A DNA stretch of 63,630 nucleotides from positions 1 through 63,630 of the forward strand of contig CAIQPS010000024.1 of NCBI GenBank assembly GCA_903873715.1, given 5' to 3'. This stretch comes from an uncultured Actinomycetes bacterium (GTDB lineage: Bacteria; Actinomycetota; Thermoleophilia; RBG-16-64-13). Each line of letters starts with the position of its first letter. Position 1 is the first letter of the stretch. The notes under the pieces are model-generated. The model was not told where the DNA came from. It worked only from the letters and a program-made list of their open reading frames with translations, and ran no database searches. A program made the position numbers and the translations under genes. Shown in pieces: positions 30,840 through 39,891 of the stretch.

Positions 30840-32534
30840 TCAGCCGACCACGGCTCCCTCGTCCGCACCTTTGACCATCTTAACGTAGCGGCCGAGCACT
30901 CCGGGGACGGCACGCGCCTGCAGGACCGGCCTCGTCGACCGTTCCCATCCGGCACGCCGCTCCGCCAGCTCGGTGTCGCTCACCTCCAGGCTTATCCGCC
31001 GCCCTGGGATGTCGATCTCGATTATGTCCCCATCGCGGATGAGGGCGATCGGCCCGCCATCGGCCGCTTCAGGGACCACGTGCCCCACGCAGGCCCCGCG
31101 GGTGACCCCGCTGAAGCGGCCGTCGGTCACCAGCGCCACCCGGTCGTCCAGACCGGAGCCGGCGAGGGTCGAGGTGGGCGTGAGCATCTCCGGCATACCC
31201 GGGCCGCCCTTGGGCCCGACGTAGCGGATCACCACGACGCTCCCGGGCACGATACGGTCGGTGGCGATGGCCTCGACCGCCGCCTCCTCCCCGTCGAACA
31301 CCTGGGCGGGGCCGCGGTGGTGCAGCATCTGCGGGAGGACGGCGGCCTCCTTCACCACGGCGCCGCGCGGCGCCAGGTTCCCGAACAGCACCGCCAGACC
31401 CCCGGTGGGGCTGTACGGCCGGTCGAGCGGCCTGATGACCTCGTCGTCGGATGGCAGGGCGGCCGCGATCTGCTCGCCCAGGGTGGCGCCGGACACCGCC
31501 GGCACCGAGCCGTCGATGAGTCCCGCCTCCATCAGGCGCTGCAACGCAGCCATCACGCCACCGGCCCTGTGGAAGTCCTCCATGTAGTAGCTGCCCGCAG
31601 GCGAGAGCTTCACCAGGTGGGGCGTCCGCGCCGACACCTCATTGAAGCGGGCGAGCGGGATCTCGAAACCGGCCTCGTGGGCGATGGCGATGAGGTGCAT
31701 GACCGTATTGGTGGAGCAGCCGAGGGCGGCGTCCAGCACCAGCGCGTTGGCGAGGCTCTCCGGAGTGAGGAAGCGGCGGGCCGTCGTGCCCGCCCGCGCC
31801 ACTTCGACCGCGCGGGCCCCGGTCTGCCGCGCCAGCGCCAGCCGCGCGGAGAATACGGCCGGAAGCGTCCCGTCGCCGGGCAGGGCCAGGCCGAGGCACT
31901 CGGTTAGACAGCTCATGGAGTTGGCCGTGAAGAGCCCGGCGCAGGATCCACAGGTGGGGCAGGACGCGTCCTCGAGGGCATCCAGTTCGGCGGCGCTGAT
32001 GCGCCCGCGGAAATACGCGCCCACGGCTTCGAGCACGTCCTTGTTCTCGATGCGCCGCCCCGCGTGGTAGCCGGCCAGCATCGGCCCGCCGGAGACCACC
32101 GCCACCGGGAGGTCCAGCCGGGCCGCGGCCATGACCATGCCGGGCACCACCTTGTCGCAGTTGGGTATCAGCACCAGCCCGTCGACCGCATGAGCCCGGG
32201 CCATGATCTCCACCGAATCGGCGATGACCTCCCGGCTCACCAGGGAGTAGTTCATCCCCTCGTGGTTCATGGCCAAGCCGTCGCACACGCCGATGACGTC
32301 GAACTCCAGCGGGATGCCGCCCGCCTGGTACACCCCGTACTTCACCTGTTCCGCGATGGACCGCAGGTGCATGTGCCCGGGGACGAACTCGTTGAAGGAG
32401 TTGGCTATGCCGATGAGCGGCCGGCCGCCGCCCGCGCCGGCGCCCCCCGTATCCGCTCGGCTGAGGCCGAGAGCCCGGAGCAGCGAGCGGTGCGGGGCCC
32501 TGGCGGGGCCTTTGGTCAGTCGTTCACTGGGCAT
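30840..32534 (-). CDS. ilvD: Dihydroxy-acid dehydratase (IlvD/Edd family)
   Basis: 564 residues. Dehydrates 2,3-dihydroxy acids, in valine/isoleucine synthesis or, in relatives, sugar acids. The cluster and active-site motifs are present: [46 protein letters not shown]-type region, [14 protein letters not shown] and [11 protein letters not shown]. The CDG/NCD/CPTCGSC cysteines fit an Fe-S dehydratase of the true IlvD branch. No ilvB/C/N genes are adjacent; neighbours are an MBL hydrolase, an SDR and a GntR regulator, so this may be a catabolic or accessory copy. Confidence 0.92.
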   Translation of the reverse strand: MPSERLTKGPARAPHRSLLRALGLSRADTGGAGAGGGRPLIGIANSFNEFVPGHMHLRSIAEQVKYGVYQAGGIPLEFDVIGVCDGLAMNHEGMNYSLVSREVIADSVEIMARAHAVDGLVLIPNCDKVVPGMVMAAARLDLPVAVVSGGPMLAGYHAGRRIENKDVLEAVGAYFRGRISAAELDALEDASCPTCGSCAGLFTANSMSCLTECLGLALPGDGTLPAVFSARLALARQTGARAVEVARAGTTARRFLTPESLANALVLDAALGCSTNTVMHLIAIAHEAGFEIPLARFNEVSARTPHLVKLSPAGSYYMEDFHRAGGVMAALQRLMEAGLIDGSVPAVSGATLGEQIAAALPSDDEVIRPLDRPYSPTGGLAVLFGNLAPRGAVVKEAAVLPQMLHHRGPAQVFDGEEAAVEAIATDRIVPGSVVVIRYVGPKGGPGMPEMLTPTSTLAGSGLDDRVALVTDGRFSGVTRGACVGHVVPEAADGGPIALIRDGDIIEIDIPGRRISLEVSDTELAERRAGWERSTRPVLQARAVPGVLGRYVKMVKGADEGAVVG

Positions 32535-32570
32535 GGCGCGTGTGGGTGAGACGAGGGAAAGGCGCGCCGC

Positions 32571-33275
32571 TCAGGCGCCGGACCACTTGTCGCGGAAGTG
32601 CCCGTCGGCGTTCCCCACGATGGGCGCCCCATGGGCGAAACAGGCGACCCGGAACTTCTCGCCGCTCACCTTGCGCAGGCTGTCCGCTGCGAGCTTCCCG
32701 TCCTCGAAGATGTTGGGACCGTTCAGCCCCCTGACGTTGTTGGCCGCGTCGCCCGTGAAGAGCACCCCGCCGTCCACCGGCCAGAGGAACACCATGTGAC
32801 CGGCGCTGTGACCGGGAGTGTGCACGGCTTTGATGCCCCCCGCGACCGGGATGACCTCACCGGAGCGGACGAACTTGTCCACGGCGACGGGGGGGAAGGT
32901 CTGCGGTGACTTGGCGACCACGTGCCGCGCGAACCACCAGTTCCTCAGACCGGGAGCGGCCTTCCAGGGCCGGAACGCCTGCCCCTTGCCCACCATCTCG
33001 GCGTCAGCGGCATGCATCCACACCCGGGCGCCGGTCGCCTCCTTGAGCTCGGAGAGCCCGCCGGCGTGGTCGATATGGCAGTGCGTCACCAGGATGTCGC
33101 TCACATCGCCGGGCGTGCGCCCGACCTCGCCCAGAGCCTGCTCGACGAGTGGCCACGTGCCCGGAAAACCGGCGTCGACCACCGCGACACTCTCGGGACC
33201 GAGGAGAAGGAAGACATGGCAATCCCCGGTGCCGACCGCATAGACGTGCTTGGTTACCAAGTGCTCACTTGTCAT
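32571..33275 (-). CDS. MBL-fold metallo-hydrolase
   Basis: 234 residues, metallo-beta-lactamase fold. The metal motif HCHIDHAGGL is intact, with further ligands in HTPGHSAGHMVFLW, FTGDAANN and a C-terminal HGAPI. Members hydrolyse thioesters, lactones and similar bonds. As first gene of the MBL-ilvD-SDR operon, a lactonase or thioesterase step is plausible but not shown. The ATG is only 25 bp from the divergent GntR start, and the operator-like CTTGGTTACCAAG lies in its first codons. Confidence 0.88.
   Translation of the reverse strand: MTSEHLVTKHVYAVGTGDCHVFLLLGPESVAVVDAGFPGTWPLVEQALGEVGRTPGDVSDILVTHCHIDHAGGLSELKEATGARVWMHAADAEMVGKGQAFRPWKAAPGLRNWWFARHVVAKSPQTFPPVAVDKFVRSGEVIPVAGGIKAVHTPGHSAGHMVFLWPVDGGVLFTGDAANNVRGLNGPNIFEDGKLAADSLRKVSGEKFRVACFAHGAPIVGNADGHFRDKWSGA
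33249..33261. promoter_or_regulatory. GntR/FadR-type operator candidate
   Basis: CTTGGT-T-ACCAAG, perfect 6-bp arms, between the -35 region of the GntR gene and the first codons of the MBL gene. It is well placed for autoregulation and control of the divergent operon. ATTGGACCAT at 33311-33320 is a related sequence. Confidence 0.5.
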
Positions 33276-33288
33276 GGCGCCCCCATGC

Positions 33289-33294
33289 TACCAT
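33289..33294 (+). promoter_or_regulatory. -10 box for a leaderless GntR transcript
   Basis: TACCAT ends six bases before GTG 33301, so transcription would begin at or next to the start codon. No Shine-Dalgarno is visible. The -35 is weak. Confidence 0.45.
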
Positions 33295-33300
33295 CTCGAT

Positions 33301-34008
33301 GTGGAAAACCATTGGACCATACTCCCCCCCGGCAACATCGGCATAACCACCGAGCCGGTCACCGCCAGCGACAAGACCGAGAACGTCTTGCGCGCCCTCA
33401 TATTCTCCGGGCAGCTGGGCCCCGGCGACAAGCTCCCGTCGGAACGGGAACTGGCCATCCAGCTCAGCACCTCGCGCCCGACACTCCGCACCGCGCTCCG
33501 CGCCCTGGAGGCCCTCGGGTTCATCGTGGTGAAGATCGGCTCCAAGGGCGGCTTCTGGATCAGCGACGCCGAGACCATCAGAAAACGCTGGAACGACTGG
33601 ATGCACGCCAACCAGCACCAGATCGAGGAGATGCTCGACTTCCGCCGCTGGGTGGAGGTGGAGATCGCCCGCCGGGCCGCGGAACGGCGCACGCCTGAGG
33701 ACATCGCCGTCCTGGAGGCATGCTGCGAAGCGCCCGCGCCCGACCGGCTCTCGCTTGTGCGCTGGCATATGGGCGTCCACGACGCCATCGCCGAGGCCGC
33801 TCATAACAAGTATCTGGAGCACGCGATGGCCACCATCCGCGGCCAGTTGTTCGCGCCGGTCGACACCAGGCCGTTCGATCAGCGCACGGCCGACGTCGTC
33901 GCGGTCCACCTTCCGCTGATCAAAGCGGTGTGCGCCGGCGACCAGGCCGAGGCGGCCAAGGTCATGACCGACTTGGTCGAGAAGGCCGAGGCGCCGTTCC
34001 ACGCGTAG
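33301..34008 (+). CDS. GntR family regulator, FadR/FCD subfamily
   Basis: About 235 residues. N-terminal winged helix: GQLGPGDKLPSERELAIQL, STSRPTLRTALRALEALGFI, with the wing reading GGFWISD. The C-terminal all-helical FCD ligand domain contains the metal-binding-like DFRRWVEVEIARRAA, HMGVHDAIAEAAHN and VAVHLPLIKAVCAGD. FCD regulators often sense sugar acids or other small carboxylates. GTG 33301 is preferred over ATG 33274, which would overlap the divergent MBL start. It probably controls the MBL-ilvD-SDR operon and perhaps nearby SDR and propeller genes carrying similar dyads. Confidence 0.9.
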   Translation: MENHWTILPPGNIGITTEPVTASDKTENVLRALIFSGQLGPGDKLPSERELAIQLSTSRPTLRTALRALEALGFIVVKIGSKGGFWISDAETIRKRWNDWMHANQHQIEEMLDFRRWVEVEIARRAAERRTPEDIAVLEACCEAPAPDRLSLVRWHMGVHDAIAEAAHNKYLEHAMATIRGQLFAPVDTRPFDQRTADVVAVHLPLIKAVCAGDQAEAAKVMTDLVEKAEAPFHA

Positions 34009-34062
34009 CGCCGTAGGACCACGCCGTCCGCGGCCGAGTCCGTTCGACCCGCCTTCCCCTTC

Positions 34063-35031
34063 CTAGCTCAGCCGTTCTTTGATGAACCGGAACACCCGGT
34101 CGAGGTTTTCAGGCGTCTCGAACCGAGGATCCGCGTGACCAAGTCCCTCCAGCAGGTCGATCTCGAACCGTTCCCTTCCCGCGACCGTCGCCAGCGCCGC
34201 CGCCAACTGCTCGGACTGCTGATAGGGCACGAGATTGTCCATGAGCCCATGCTGGATGAGAATCGGCGGCACCCGATCGTCGACGTACGCCAGAGGGCTG
34301 GCCGACCTCACCTTCTCCGGCACGTCGGTGATCTTCGCCCCGAGATACCTGGACTCCGGCGACCAGGGCTCGTTGTGGTCGACGGGCCCCAGGCAGCTCT
34401 GGGCAAGCTGGCAGTCCATCGTCAGGAAATCCATGGGCCCGTACCAGTCCACCACCAAGGCCACATCGGAGGCGAACGTCTCATTGCCGAGCACGGGGTC
34501 GTCGAACAGAGGTTCTCCGGCGGTGACGCCCACCATCACAGCGTAGTTGGCCCCCGACGACCCGCCCCACGCGACGATCCGGTCGGTGTCGAGCGAGTAC
34601 TCCGCAGCGTGGGCGCGGAGCCAGCGCAGGGCCGCCTTGGTGTCCTGCAGGCCGGCTGGGAAGATCGCTTCGCCGCTCAGCCGGTAGTTCACGCTGACGA
34701 CGGCGAACCCTCTGTCCAGCCCTGTAAGGAAGGGAGACAGCTGGACATCCCGCTTGTCGCCGATGGCGAACGCGCCCCCGTGGATGCTGAAGATCACCGG
34801 GAACGGACCGTCACCGTGCGCGGGAAGGTAGATGTCGAGCCGCTGGGCCGGCGAGAGAGTCGCATAGGGAAGATCAAGCCACTTGCGGGCGATGTGGCTC
34901 ACATCGGCCGGCGGCGGTACGAGATCCCCGGTAGGGGGACCTCCGAAGGGCGGAGGACCCCCGAAGGGCGAGGCTCCCAGGGGCGGCCGCCCGGCGGGAT
35001 GTTCACGAGGAGGTTCACCGGGAAGGTTCAC
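34063..35031 (-). CDS. Alpha/beta hydrolase, esterase/lipase (HSL-like)
   Basis: 322 residues. HGGAFAIGDKRD is the oxyanion-hole HGG motif, WGGSSGANYAVM the nucleophile elbow (GxSxG), and the C-terminal GLMDNLVPY and GLGHADPRF provide the Asp and His. The N-terminal ~40 residues are a Pro/Gly-rich tail (GGPPPFGGPP) with no signal peptide. It probably cleaves small carboxyl esters. It is transcribed directly after the sugar-type ABC permease (15-bp gap), suggesting that it acts on the imported compound. Confidence 0.85.
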   Translation of the reverse strand: MNLPGEPPREHPAGRPPLGASPFGGPPPFGGPPTGDLVPPPADVSHIARKWLDLPYATLSPAQRLDIYLPAHGDGPFPVIFSIHGGAFAIGDKRDVQLSPFLTGLDRGFAVVSVNYRLSGEAIFPAGLQDTKAALRWLRAHAAEYSLDTDRIVAWGGSSGANYAVMVGVTAGEPLFDDPVLGNETFASDVALVVDWYGPMDFLTMDCQLAQSCLGPVDHNEPWSPESRYLGAKITDVPEKVRSASPLAYVDDRVPPILIQHGLMDNLVPYQQSEQLAAALATVAGRERFEIDLLEGLGHADPRFETPENLDRVFRFIKERLS

Positions 35032-35046
35032 GGACCCGTCCTTTGA

Positions 35047-36099
35047 CTATCGGTGCTTCGTCCGAAGACGAAGGCTCTTTTGGTATTCGTCGAAGGCCAC
35101 GGCGCCGAGCAGGATGATGCCCCTGACGATGAACTGGGCATAGCTGCTCCAGCCTGCCAGTTGCATGCCGTTGCCGAGCACGGCGAGCACGAACACGCCG
35201 GCCACGAGCGCTGGGATGTTGCCCTCACCGCCGAGGAAGCTCACGCCGCCGACGATGGCCGCAGTGAGCGCGGTGAACTCGGTGCCGGGCCCGAACGAGG
35301 ACTGCATCGAGTTGGCTTTCGAGACCATGACGATCGTCGCGATGGCCGTGAAGAAGCCACACGTGGTGTAGATGAGCATCTTGAAGCGCTTGGTGTTGAT
35401 GCCGGCCAGCCGGAGCGCCTCTTCGTTGCCGCCCAGCGCCACCACCCGCGTCCCGATCTTGGTCTGATAGAAGATGACCGAGACGATGATGATGATCACC
35501 ACCGTGAGATACACATCCAAGGGCAGGCCGAGCAGGCGCAACTTGGTGATGTCCTGGAACGACTGTGGATAGCTCCGATAAGTGCCGGCCTTGGAGATCA
35601 TGTACGAGACACCCTGGAACACCACGGAGGTCGCCAGGGTGACGATCAGCGGGAACGTGCGCAGGCGGGTGACGATCACGCCGTTCAGAAGCCCGAGGAA
35701 CGTCCCGAGCGCGAGACCGACGATCAGTGCCAGCCACACCGGCATGCCCCACTTGGTCATCCCCATCGCCATGATGACGCCGACGAGGGACATCTGATAG
35801 CCGACGGACAGGTCGATGCCCCCGGAGATGAGGACGAAGGCCAGTCCGATGGCGACGATGATGAAGTAGGTGTTCTGCGTGACGATGTTGTAGAAGTTGC
35901 GCCCACTGAAGAACTGCGGGTTCACCAGCGAGAACAGGAGGACCAGCAGGAGCAGGACGAGGACCACGGCGTACTTGCGCAGCACGCCCCAGTTGACCCC
36001 GCTCAGGCCGCCACGGCCCTGAGGCGAGGCGGGAGCGGTAGCCGCCGCGGTATCGCCGGTTGCCGGGCCCTGTCCGTCGGAGTGTCGTTGATCCGTCAT
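35047..36099 (-). CDS. Sugar-type ABC permease (RbsC family)
   Basis: 350 residues with about ten hydrophobic segments after a polar N-terminus of ~30 residues. Family motifs: GIDLSVGYQMSLVGVIMAMGM, LLGLLNGVIVTRL and GGVSFLGGEGN, all typical of ribose/xylose/autoinducer-2 permeases. It should dimerise and couple to the single-domain ATPase encoded just upstream. Ligand unknown. Confidence 0.9.
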   Translation of the reverse strand: MTDQRHSDGQGPATGDTAAATAPASPQGRGGLSGVNWGVLRKYAVVLVLLLLVLLFSLVNPQFFSGRNFYNIVTQNTYFIIVAIGLAFVLISGGIDLSVGYQMSLVGVIMAMGMTKWGMPVWLALIVGLALGTFLGLLNGVIVTRLRTFPLIVTLATSVVFQGVSYMISKAGTYRSYPQSFQDITKLRLLGLPLDVYLTVVIIIIVSVIFYQTKIGTRVVALGGNEEALRLAGINTKRFKMLIYTTCGFFTAIATIVMVSKANSMQSSFGPGTEFTALTAAIVGGVSFLGGEGNIPALVAGVFVLAVLGNGMQLAGWSSYAQFIVRGIILLGAVAFDEYQKSLRLRTKHR

Positions 36100-36106
36100 A
36101 GCGCTC

Positions 36107-36895
36107 TCATCCGAATGACTTGTACTGGACGTCGACGGGCTGGGACACGGAGTTGTCCTTGCCTTTGATGATCAGGCTGACGACATCGTCGAGGGTGATC
36201 TCGCCGACGTTCAGGACTCCCTGGCGCTGGCCGCCCTTGAGCACGAACACGCGGTCGGCGATGGCCAGGATGTCCGGGATGCGCTGGGTGATCAGGAGGA
36301 TGGAGAGGCCCGAATCCGCCAGATTGCGGATGAGTCCCAGCAGTTTGTTGGCCTCCGTCACACCCAGCGCAGCCGTGGGTTCGTCCATGATGAGGACCTT
36401 GGACTCGAACGCGATGGCGCGGGCGCAGGCCACCATCTGGCGTTGGCCCCCGGACATGGTCATCACGCTCTGGCGCAGCGACTTGATGTCGACCTTGAGC
36501 TCCTTGATGAGCTCCTCGGCCTTCTTGTTCATGCGCTTCTTGTCCAGGAACATCCCGAGCGGTCCCTTGGTGTACTCCCGGCCGACGAAGATGTTCTTGG
36601 TCACGTCGAAGTTGTTGAACAGCGCCAGATCCTGGTAGATCATGCCGATCCCAAGGTTGCTGGAGTCCTGCGGATTGCGGATGTGGACGTGCTTGCCGTT
36701 CACCCAGATCTCGCCCTCGTCGGCGACGTAGGCGCCCGACAAGACTTTCATCAGGGTGGACTTGCCGGCGCCGTTGTCACCGACGATCCCCATGATCTCG
36801 CCGCGCCTCAGCTGCAGGTCGACGTCTTTGAGGGCGTCGATGCCGCCGAACCGCTTGCAGATCCCCTTGAGTTCGACTATGTAGTCTTCCGCCAT
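36107..36895 (-). CDS. Sugar-type ABC ATPase, single domain
   Basis: 262 residues. Walker A GDNGAGKSTLM, signature MSGGQRQMVACARA, Walker B VLIMDEPTAALG and switch His replaced by Gln (LLITQRIP; normally His in many ABC proteins). The last feature is seen in FrcA/RbsA-type domains, where the H-loop region varies. RbsA proteins usually carry two ATPase domains (~500 residues); this one has one, as in the fructose-type FrcA system, so it should work as a homodimer. It lies between the permease and binding-protein genes. Confidence 0.9.
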   Translation of the reverse strand: MAEDYIVELKGICKRFGGIDALKDVDLQLRRGEIMGIVGDNGAGKSTLMKVLSGAYVADEGEIWVNGKHVHIRNPQDSSNLGIGMIYQDLALFNNFDVTKNIFVGREYTKGPLGMFLDKKRMNKKAEELIKELKVDIKSLRQSVMTMSGGQRQMVACARAIAFESKVLIMDEPTAALGVTEANKLLGLIRNLADSGLSILLITQRIPDILAIADRVFVLKGGQRQGVLNVGEITLDDVVSLIIKGKDNSVSQPVDVQYKSFG

Positions 36896-36926
36896 GCTCG
36901 CGTCCGGTCTTGTGGCCCGTGTTTCG

Positions 36927-38171
36927 TTACTTGACGGTGATGAAGCCCTGGTTGACCATCGGCGTCATGACCAGGCCGCTGGGGCCGGCGGTCGCGCAGG
37001 CCAACTCGTCCCAGGTTATCTCCGGGTACTGCTCGCCGGCCAGCATCTTCTTGACCAGCGCGGAGGTCTTGCCTGGGAGATCGGTGCCGCCGAACGCGAT
37101 GGCGCCGCGGAACACGCTCTTGCCAGCGGCGGACTGCATGACGGCGTCTGCTTCGCTGCCGAACATGCCCACGCCGAACACGCCGATCTTGTTCAGGTCT
37201 TTCACCGCGCTGCTCGAGCCTTTGGCGAACTCGTCCATGATGGCCTGCGAGGCGCCATTACCGCCGTCGGAGGCGTAGGCGAGCACCAGCTGGATGTTCG
37301 GGCTCTGGGTAAGGAAGTTCTGCATGGTGGTCTGACCGGCCTGGAACATCTCAGCGTCGGACTTCTGGACGATCTTGACGGCCGGGCAGTAGACCGGGTT
37401 GGGAGCCCTGTCTGCGTCGGACTTGCCGGCCAGATAGGCGCCCTTCTCGTCGGAGATGGGCTGGCCCTGTGCGTCGAGGTAGGCGCCGGTGGAATCTTTC
37501 AGATACGGCTCGCTGATCATCAGCAGACCGTTGGTGCGCTGTACCGCTTCAGTCGTGAGCTGGGACGTGAACACGCCGGTCTCGATGGAGCCGGGCGCTG
37601 CGCCCGGGAAGGTCTTCTCCACCCACTGCTTGCCCATCCAGGCGCAGTAGGCGCCGGCGAGGTACTGGTCCATCTTCATGACGGCGTCACGACCGGACGC
37701 GCCTGGTTCCCCGCCGATGACCAGAGTGAGGATACCCGCCTTGCGAGCGGCTTCGAGCTTGGGCAGCAGGCTGGTGGCTTCCACCGCCATGACGCACAGC
37801 AGCCTCACCTTCATGGCCGTGTAGTTCTCGACCTGGTTGGACTGCGTGTTGGGGTTGCCATCCGCGCTCTGCACCTGGACGTCGTAGTCGGCGCCGAAGT
37901 TCTTGACGAACGTGTCCTTGATCTCGAGCATCAGCGGGTTGTCCATCGCCGGCAGGCACACGGCGACGATGGGCTTGGCCCCGTTGTTGGCCGCCGGAGT
38001 GGTGGACGGGCCGCCGGCCGTCGTCGGGGCTCCAGTGGTCGGAGCACCTGTGGTGGGCGCGCCCGTAGTGGCAGCACCGGTGGTCGTGGTCTGCCCGGAC
38101 GAGCCGCAGGCCGTGACCAGCAGCGCAAGGGCGACCACCAGAATCGCAAGAACGATCCATAGCCGCTTCAT
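36927..38171 (-). CDS. Sugar-type ABC substrate-binding lipoprotein
   Basis: About 414 residues from ATG 38171 (AGGGGG upstream). Signal peptide with lipobox LLVTAC (Cys22), then a Thr/Ala/Gly/Pro linker with three TTGAP repeats, then a periplasmic-binding fold of the ribose/sugar class (KPIVAVCLPAMDNPLMLEIK). The ligand is unknown; the class includes sugars, polyols and autoinducer-2. It is the first gene of a four-gene operon (binding protein, ATPase, permease, esterase). Confidence 0.9.
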   Translation of the reverse strand: MKRLWIVLAILVVALALLVTACGSSGQTTTTGAATTGAPTTGAPTTGAPTTAGGPSTTPAANNGAKPIVAVCLPAMDNPLMLEIKDTFVKNFGADYDVQVQSADGNPNTQSNQVENYTAMKVRLLCVMAVEATSLLPKLEAARKAGILTLVIGGEPGASGRDAVMKMDQYLAGAYCAWMGKQWVEKTFPGAAPGSIETGVFTSQLTTEAVQRTNGLLMISEPYLKDSTGAYLDAQGQPISDEKGAYLAGKSDADRAPNPVYCPAVKIVQKSDAEMFQAGQTTMQNFLTQSPNIQLVLAYASDGGNGASQAIMDEFAKGSSSAVKDLNKIGVFGVGMFGSEADAVMQSAAGKSVFRGAIAFGGTDLPGKTSALVKKMLAGEQYPEITWDELACATAGPSGLVMTPMVNQGFITVK

Positions 38172-38226
38172 TACTAGAACCCCCTCTACATCGACGTGCG
38201 TTCGCGAGGGACGGACCCCTCTGTTG

Positions 38227-38244
38227 ACAGAATACATATTCTGT
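38227..38244. promoter_or_regulatory. Palindromic operator upstream of the sugar-type importer
   Basis: ACAGAATA-CA-TATTCTGT, perfect 8-bp arms. The half-site TTCTGTTA recurs in direct orientation at 38239-38246, 38274-38281 and 38286-38293, reaching the -35 region of the divergent tetR gene. Confidence 0.7.
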
Positions 38245-38257
38245 TATGGAAGCGCAA
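38229..38257 (-). promoter_or_regulatory. Promoter of the sugar-type importer operon
   Basis: TTGCGC (38252-38257), 17-bp spacer, TATTCT (38229-38234) on the minus strand. The -10 is inside the palindrome, so repressor binding would block it. Confidence 0.55.
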
Positions 38258-38308
38258 GATAAGAGAATCAATCTTCTGTTAAGGATTCTGTTATCGCCCG
38301 GAGTCCTC

Positions 38309-38314
38309 TATACT
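38309..38314 (+). promoter_or_regulatory. -10 box for a leaderless tetR transcript
   Basis: TATACT six bases before GTG 38321, with TTCTGT (38286-38291) at 17-bp spacing as -35. No ribosome-binding site is visible. Confidence 0.5.
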
Positions 38315-38320
38315 GGTCCC

Positions 38321-38989
38321 GTGGACACCATACCAGGCACATATCACGAGCCCTCCCGCCGGCCGGGCCGAGAGACCCTGGAGCGGCTGCTGACCGCCGC
38401 TGAGGACCAGCTCAAGGAAGAGGAACTCGACCTCTTCACGATCGAGAGCGTACTCAAGCGTACGGGGTTGTCGGTGGGCGCGTTCTACTCGCGCTTCCCC
38501 AGCAAGACCGCGCTCCTCCACGCAGTACAGGCGCGCCACCATGCCAGGTTGGAGCCGAAGATCCTCTCGGCCCTCGAGGATCAGCTCCGCGTTCAGGAGT
38601 CACTGACCGAGGCCGTGGAGCACGGGTTCGGCATCCTCATCGACAACGTCCTCGAGGAGCGCGAGCTCTCACGCGCCTTCATGATGCTGTCAGCCTTTGA
38701 CCCGGTGATGCGAGCCAAGGGCGAGCAGATCAACCAGGCGCGCCGGCAGGCGCTCGAAGCAGTGCTGCAGGCGCACCGGGACGAGATCCGGCACCCGGAC
38801 CCGGACAAGGCGATCGACATGGCCTATGCGATGCACATGTCGGCGATGCTCGGGCGTCTCGTCTTCTTCGGCCCCACCAACGTGTTGCACTTCGGGGTGA
38901 GCGACCAGGCGGTGTTCGCGGAACTCAAGCGGTCGATCGCGGCCTTCCTGCGCGGCGACTTGGACTGCGGCGCCGACGCGGGCGCGTAG
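38321..38989 (+). CDS. TetR family transcriptional regulator (sugar-type importer)
   Basis: About 222 residues from GTG 38321. HTH: RETLERLLTAAEDQLKEEEL, FTIESVLKRTGLSVGAFYSRF, SKTALLHAV. The C-terminal part has a helical TetR ligand-domain look. It diverges from the importer operon with repeated TTCTGTTA half-sites between them, so it most likely represses that operon and itself. The in-frame ATG at 38246 lies inside the operator region and is an unlikely start. Confidence 0.88.
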   Translation: MDTIPGTYHEPSRRPGRETLERLLTAAEDQLKEEELDLFTIESVLKRTGLSVGAFYSRFPSKTALLHAVQARHHARLEPKILSALEDQLRVQESLTEAVEHGFGILIDNVLEERELSRAFMMLSAFDPVMRAKGEQINQARRQALEAVLQAHRDEIRHPDPDKAIDMAYAMHMSAMLGRLVFFGPTNVLHFGVSDQAVFAELKRSIAAFLRGDLDCGADAGA

Positions 38990-39100
38990 CCGGCGGGACC
39001 GGGGAGCGCCGCCGCGAAGCCGACAGCCTGACCACGGCTCGGGCGCCGAACGCCCGGCTACCGGTGGCGCCGCCGCGCAGCTGCGGCGCGGCTCCCACTC

Positions 39101-39871
39101 CTAGTAGCTGAACGTCTCCGCGAACGTGCGGTACGGCACCGGCGGTTGCGGCACATACGGCGCGACCGTGTACGGGTCGTAGCCGCCATACGTGATCATG
39201 CTCGGGGCGTTCGGCTCCGGGAACTCCGGTATCTGCCTCAGGTCGATGTTCGGGCCCGCGAAGTAGTCGTCCACCCAGCTGTGCTCGTACGGCGTGCTGA
39301 AGTCCTTGCCCACCCACAGGTGCCAGATCTTCCAGCCGCCGTCCTCGTGGGCGAAGTCGATGGCGTACCGGTCCCAGTGCCACATGGCCCGCAGCTTGTC
39401 ACCCACCGGGGCCGCGATATACCCGGGCGATATCCAGATCGCCTTGGCCGTCTGCCGGTCCTCGGCCACCTCGATCACCGGGGTGGTGAGCGTGTGCAGG
39501 ATCCGCACCCCGAACGCCGGCCCCGTGTCCGGGCCGGGATCCACATCGGGATACATCTTCCGCATCGCCTCGCGCATCACGCCGAAGAAGTGCTTGTCGA
39601 ACCATTCGACGTAGTAGGCACGCACCGCGGCGAGCCCCTCGTAGCGGCCGTTCAGCACCGCCTCTTCCATCGCCAGCCCGGGCGTCTTGGTGGCCCAGAT
39701 GGCGCTCACCTCGTCGGCGTGGCGGCCGGCCGCGTGGTAGTACTCGTGCATGGAGAACACGTTCTGGATCTCCAGCGCGTCCTTCACCCGCAGCAGCGAA
39801 TGGTTCTCCGTCTCTAGCGCCGCCGTCCGCTTCTCCAGCTGCGACAGCCTCGTCTCCAGATCCGCGTCCAT
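39101..39871 (-). CDS. SnoaL/NTF2-like protein
   Basis: About 256 residues from ATG 39871. A short coiled-coil N-terminus (LETRLSQLEKRTAALETENH) leads into an NTF2-like fold: IQNVFSMHEYYHAAGRHADE, YEGLAAVRAYYVEWF, and WHWDRYAIDFAHEDGGWKIWHLWVG. SnoaL-like proteins isomerise, cyclise or dehydrate small molecules. The Pro/Tyr-rich C-terminus is unusual. It is the last gene of Liv operon 2, 20 bp after livF, so it probably acts on the imported compound. Confidence 0.8.
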   Translation of the reverse strand: MDADLETRLSQLEKRTAALETENHSLLRVKDALEIQNVFSMHEYYHAAGRHADEVSAIWATKTPGLAMEEAVLNGRYEGLAAVRAYYVEWFDKHFFGVMREAMRKMYPDVDPGPDTGPAFGVRILHTLTTPVIEVAEDRQTAKAIWISPGYIAAPVGDKLRAMWHWDRYAIDFAHEDGGWKIWHLWVGKDFSTPYEHSWVDDYFAGPNIDLRQIPEFPEPNAPSMITYGGYDPYTVAPYVPQPPVPYRTFAETFSY

Positions 39872-39891
39872 CGTGGTGCCCTCCGTCCCGG

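Noticed and set aside
38990-39100. GC-rich dyads between convergent tetR and SnoaL-like genes as a terminator
   Set aside because: Several overlapping imperfect pairings with mismatches and no T-run on either strand.
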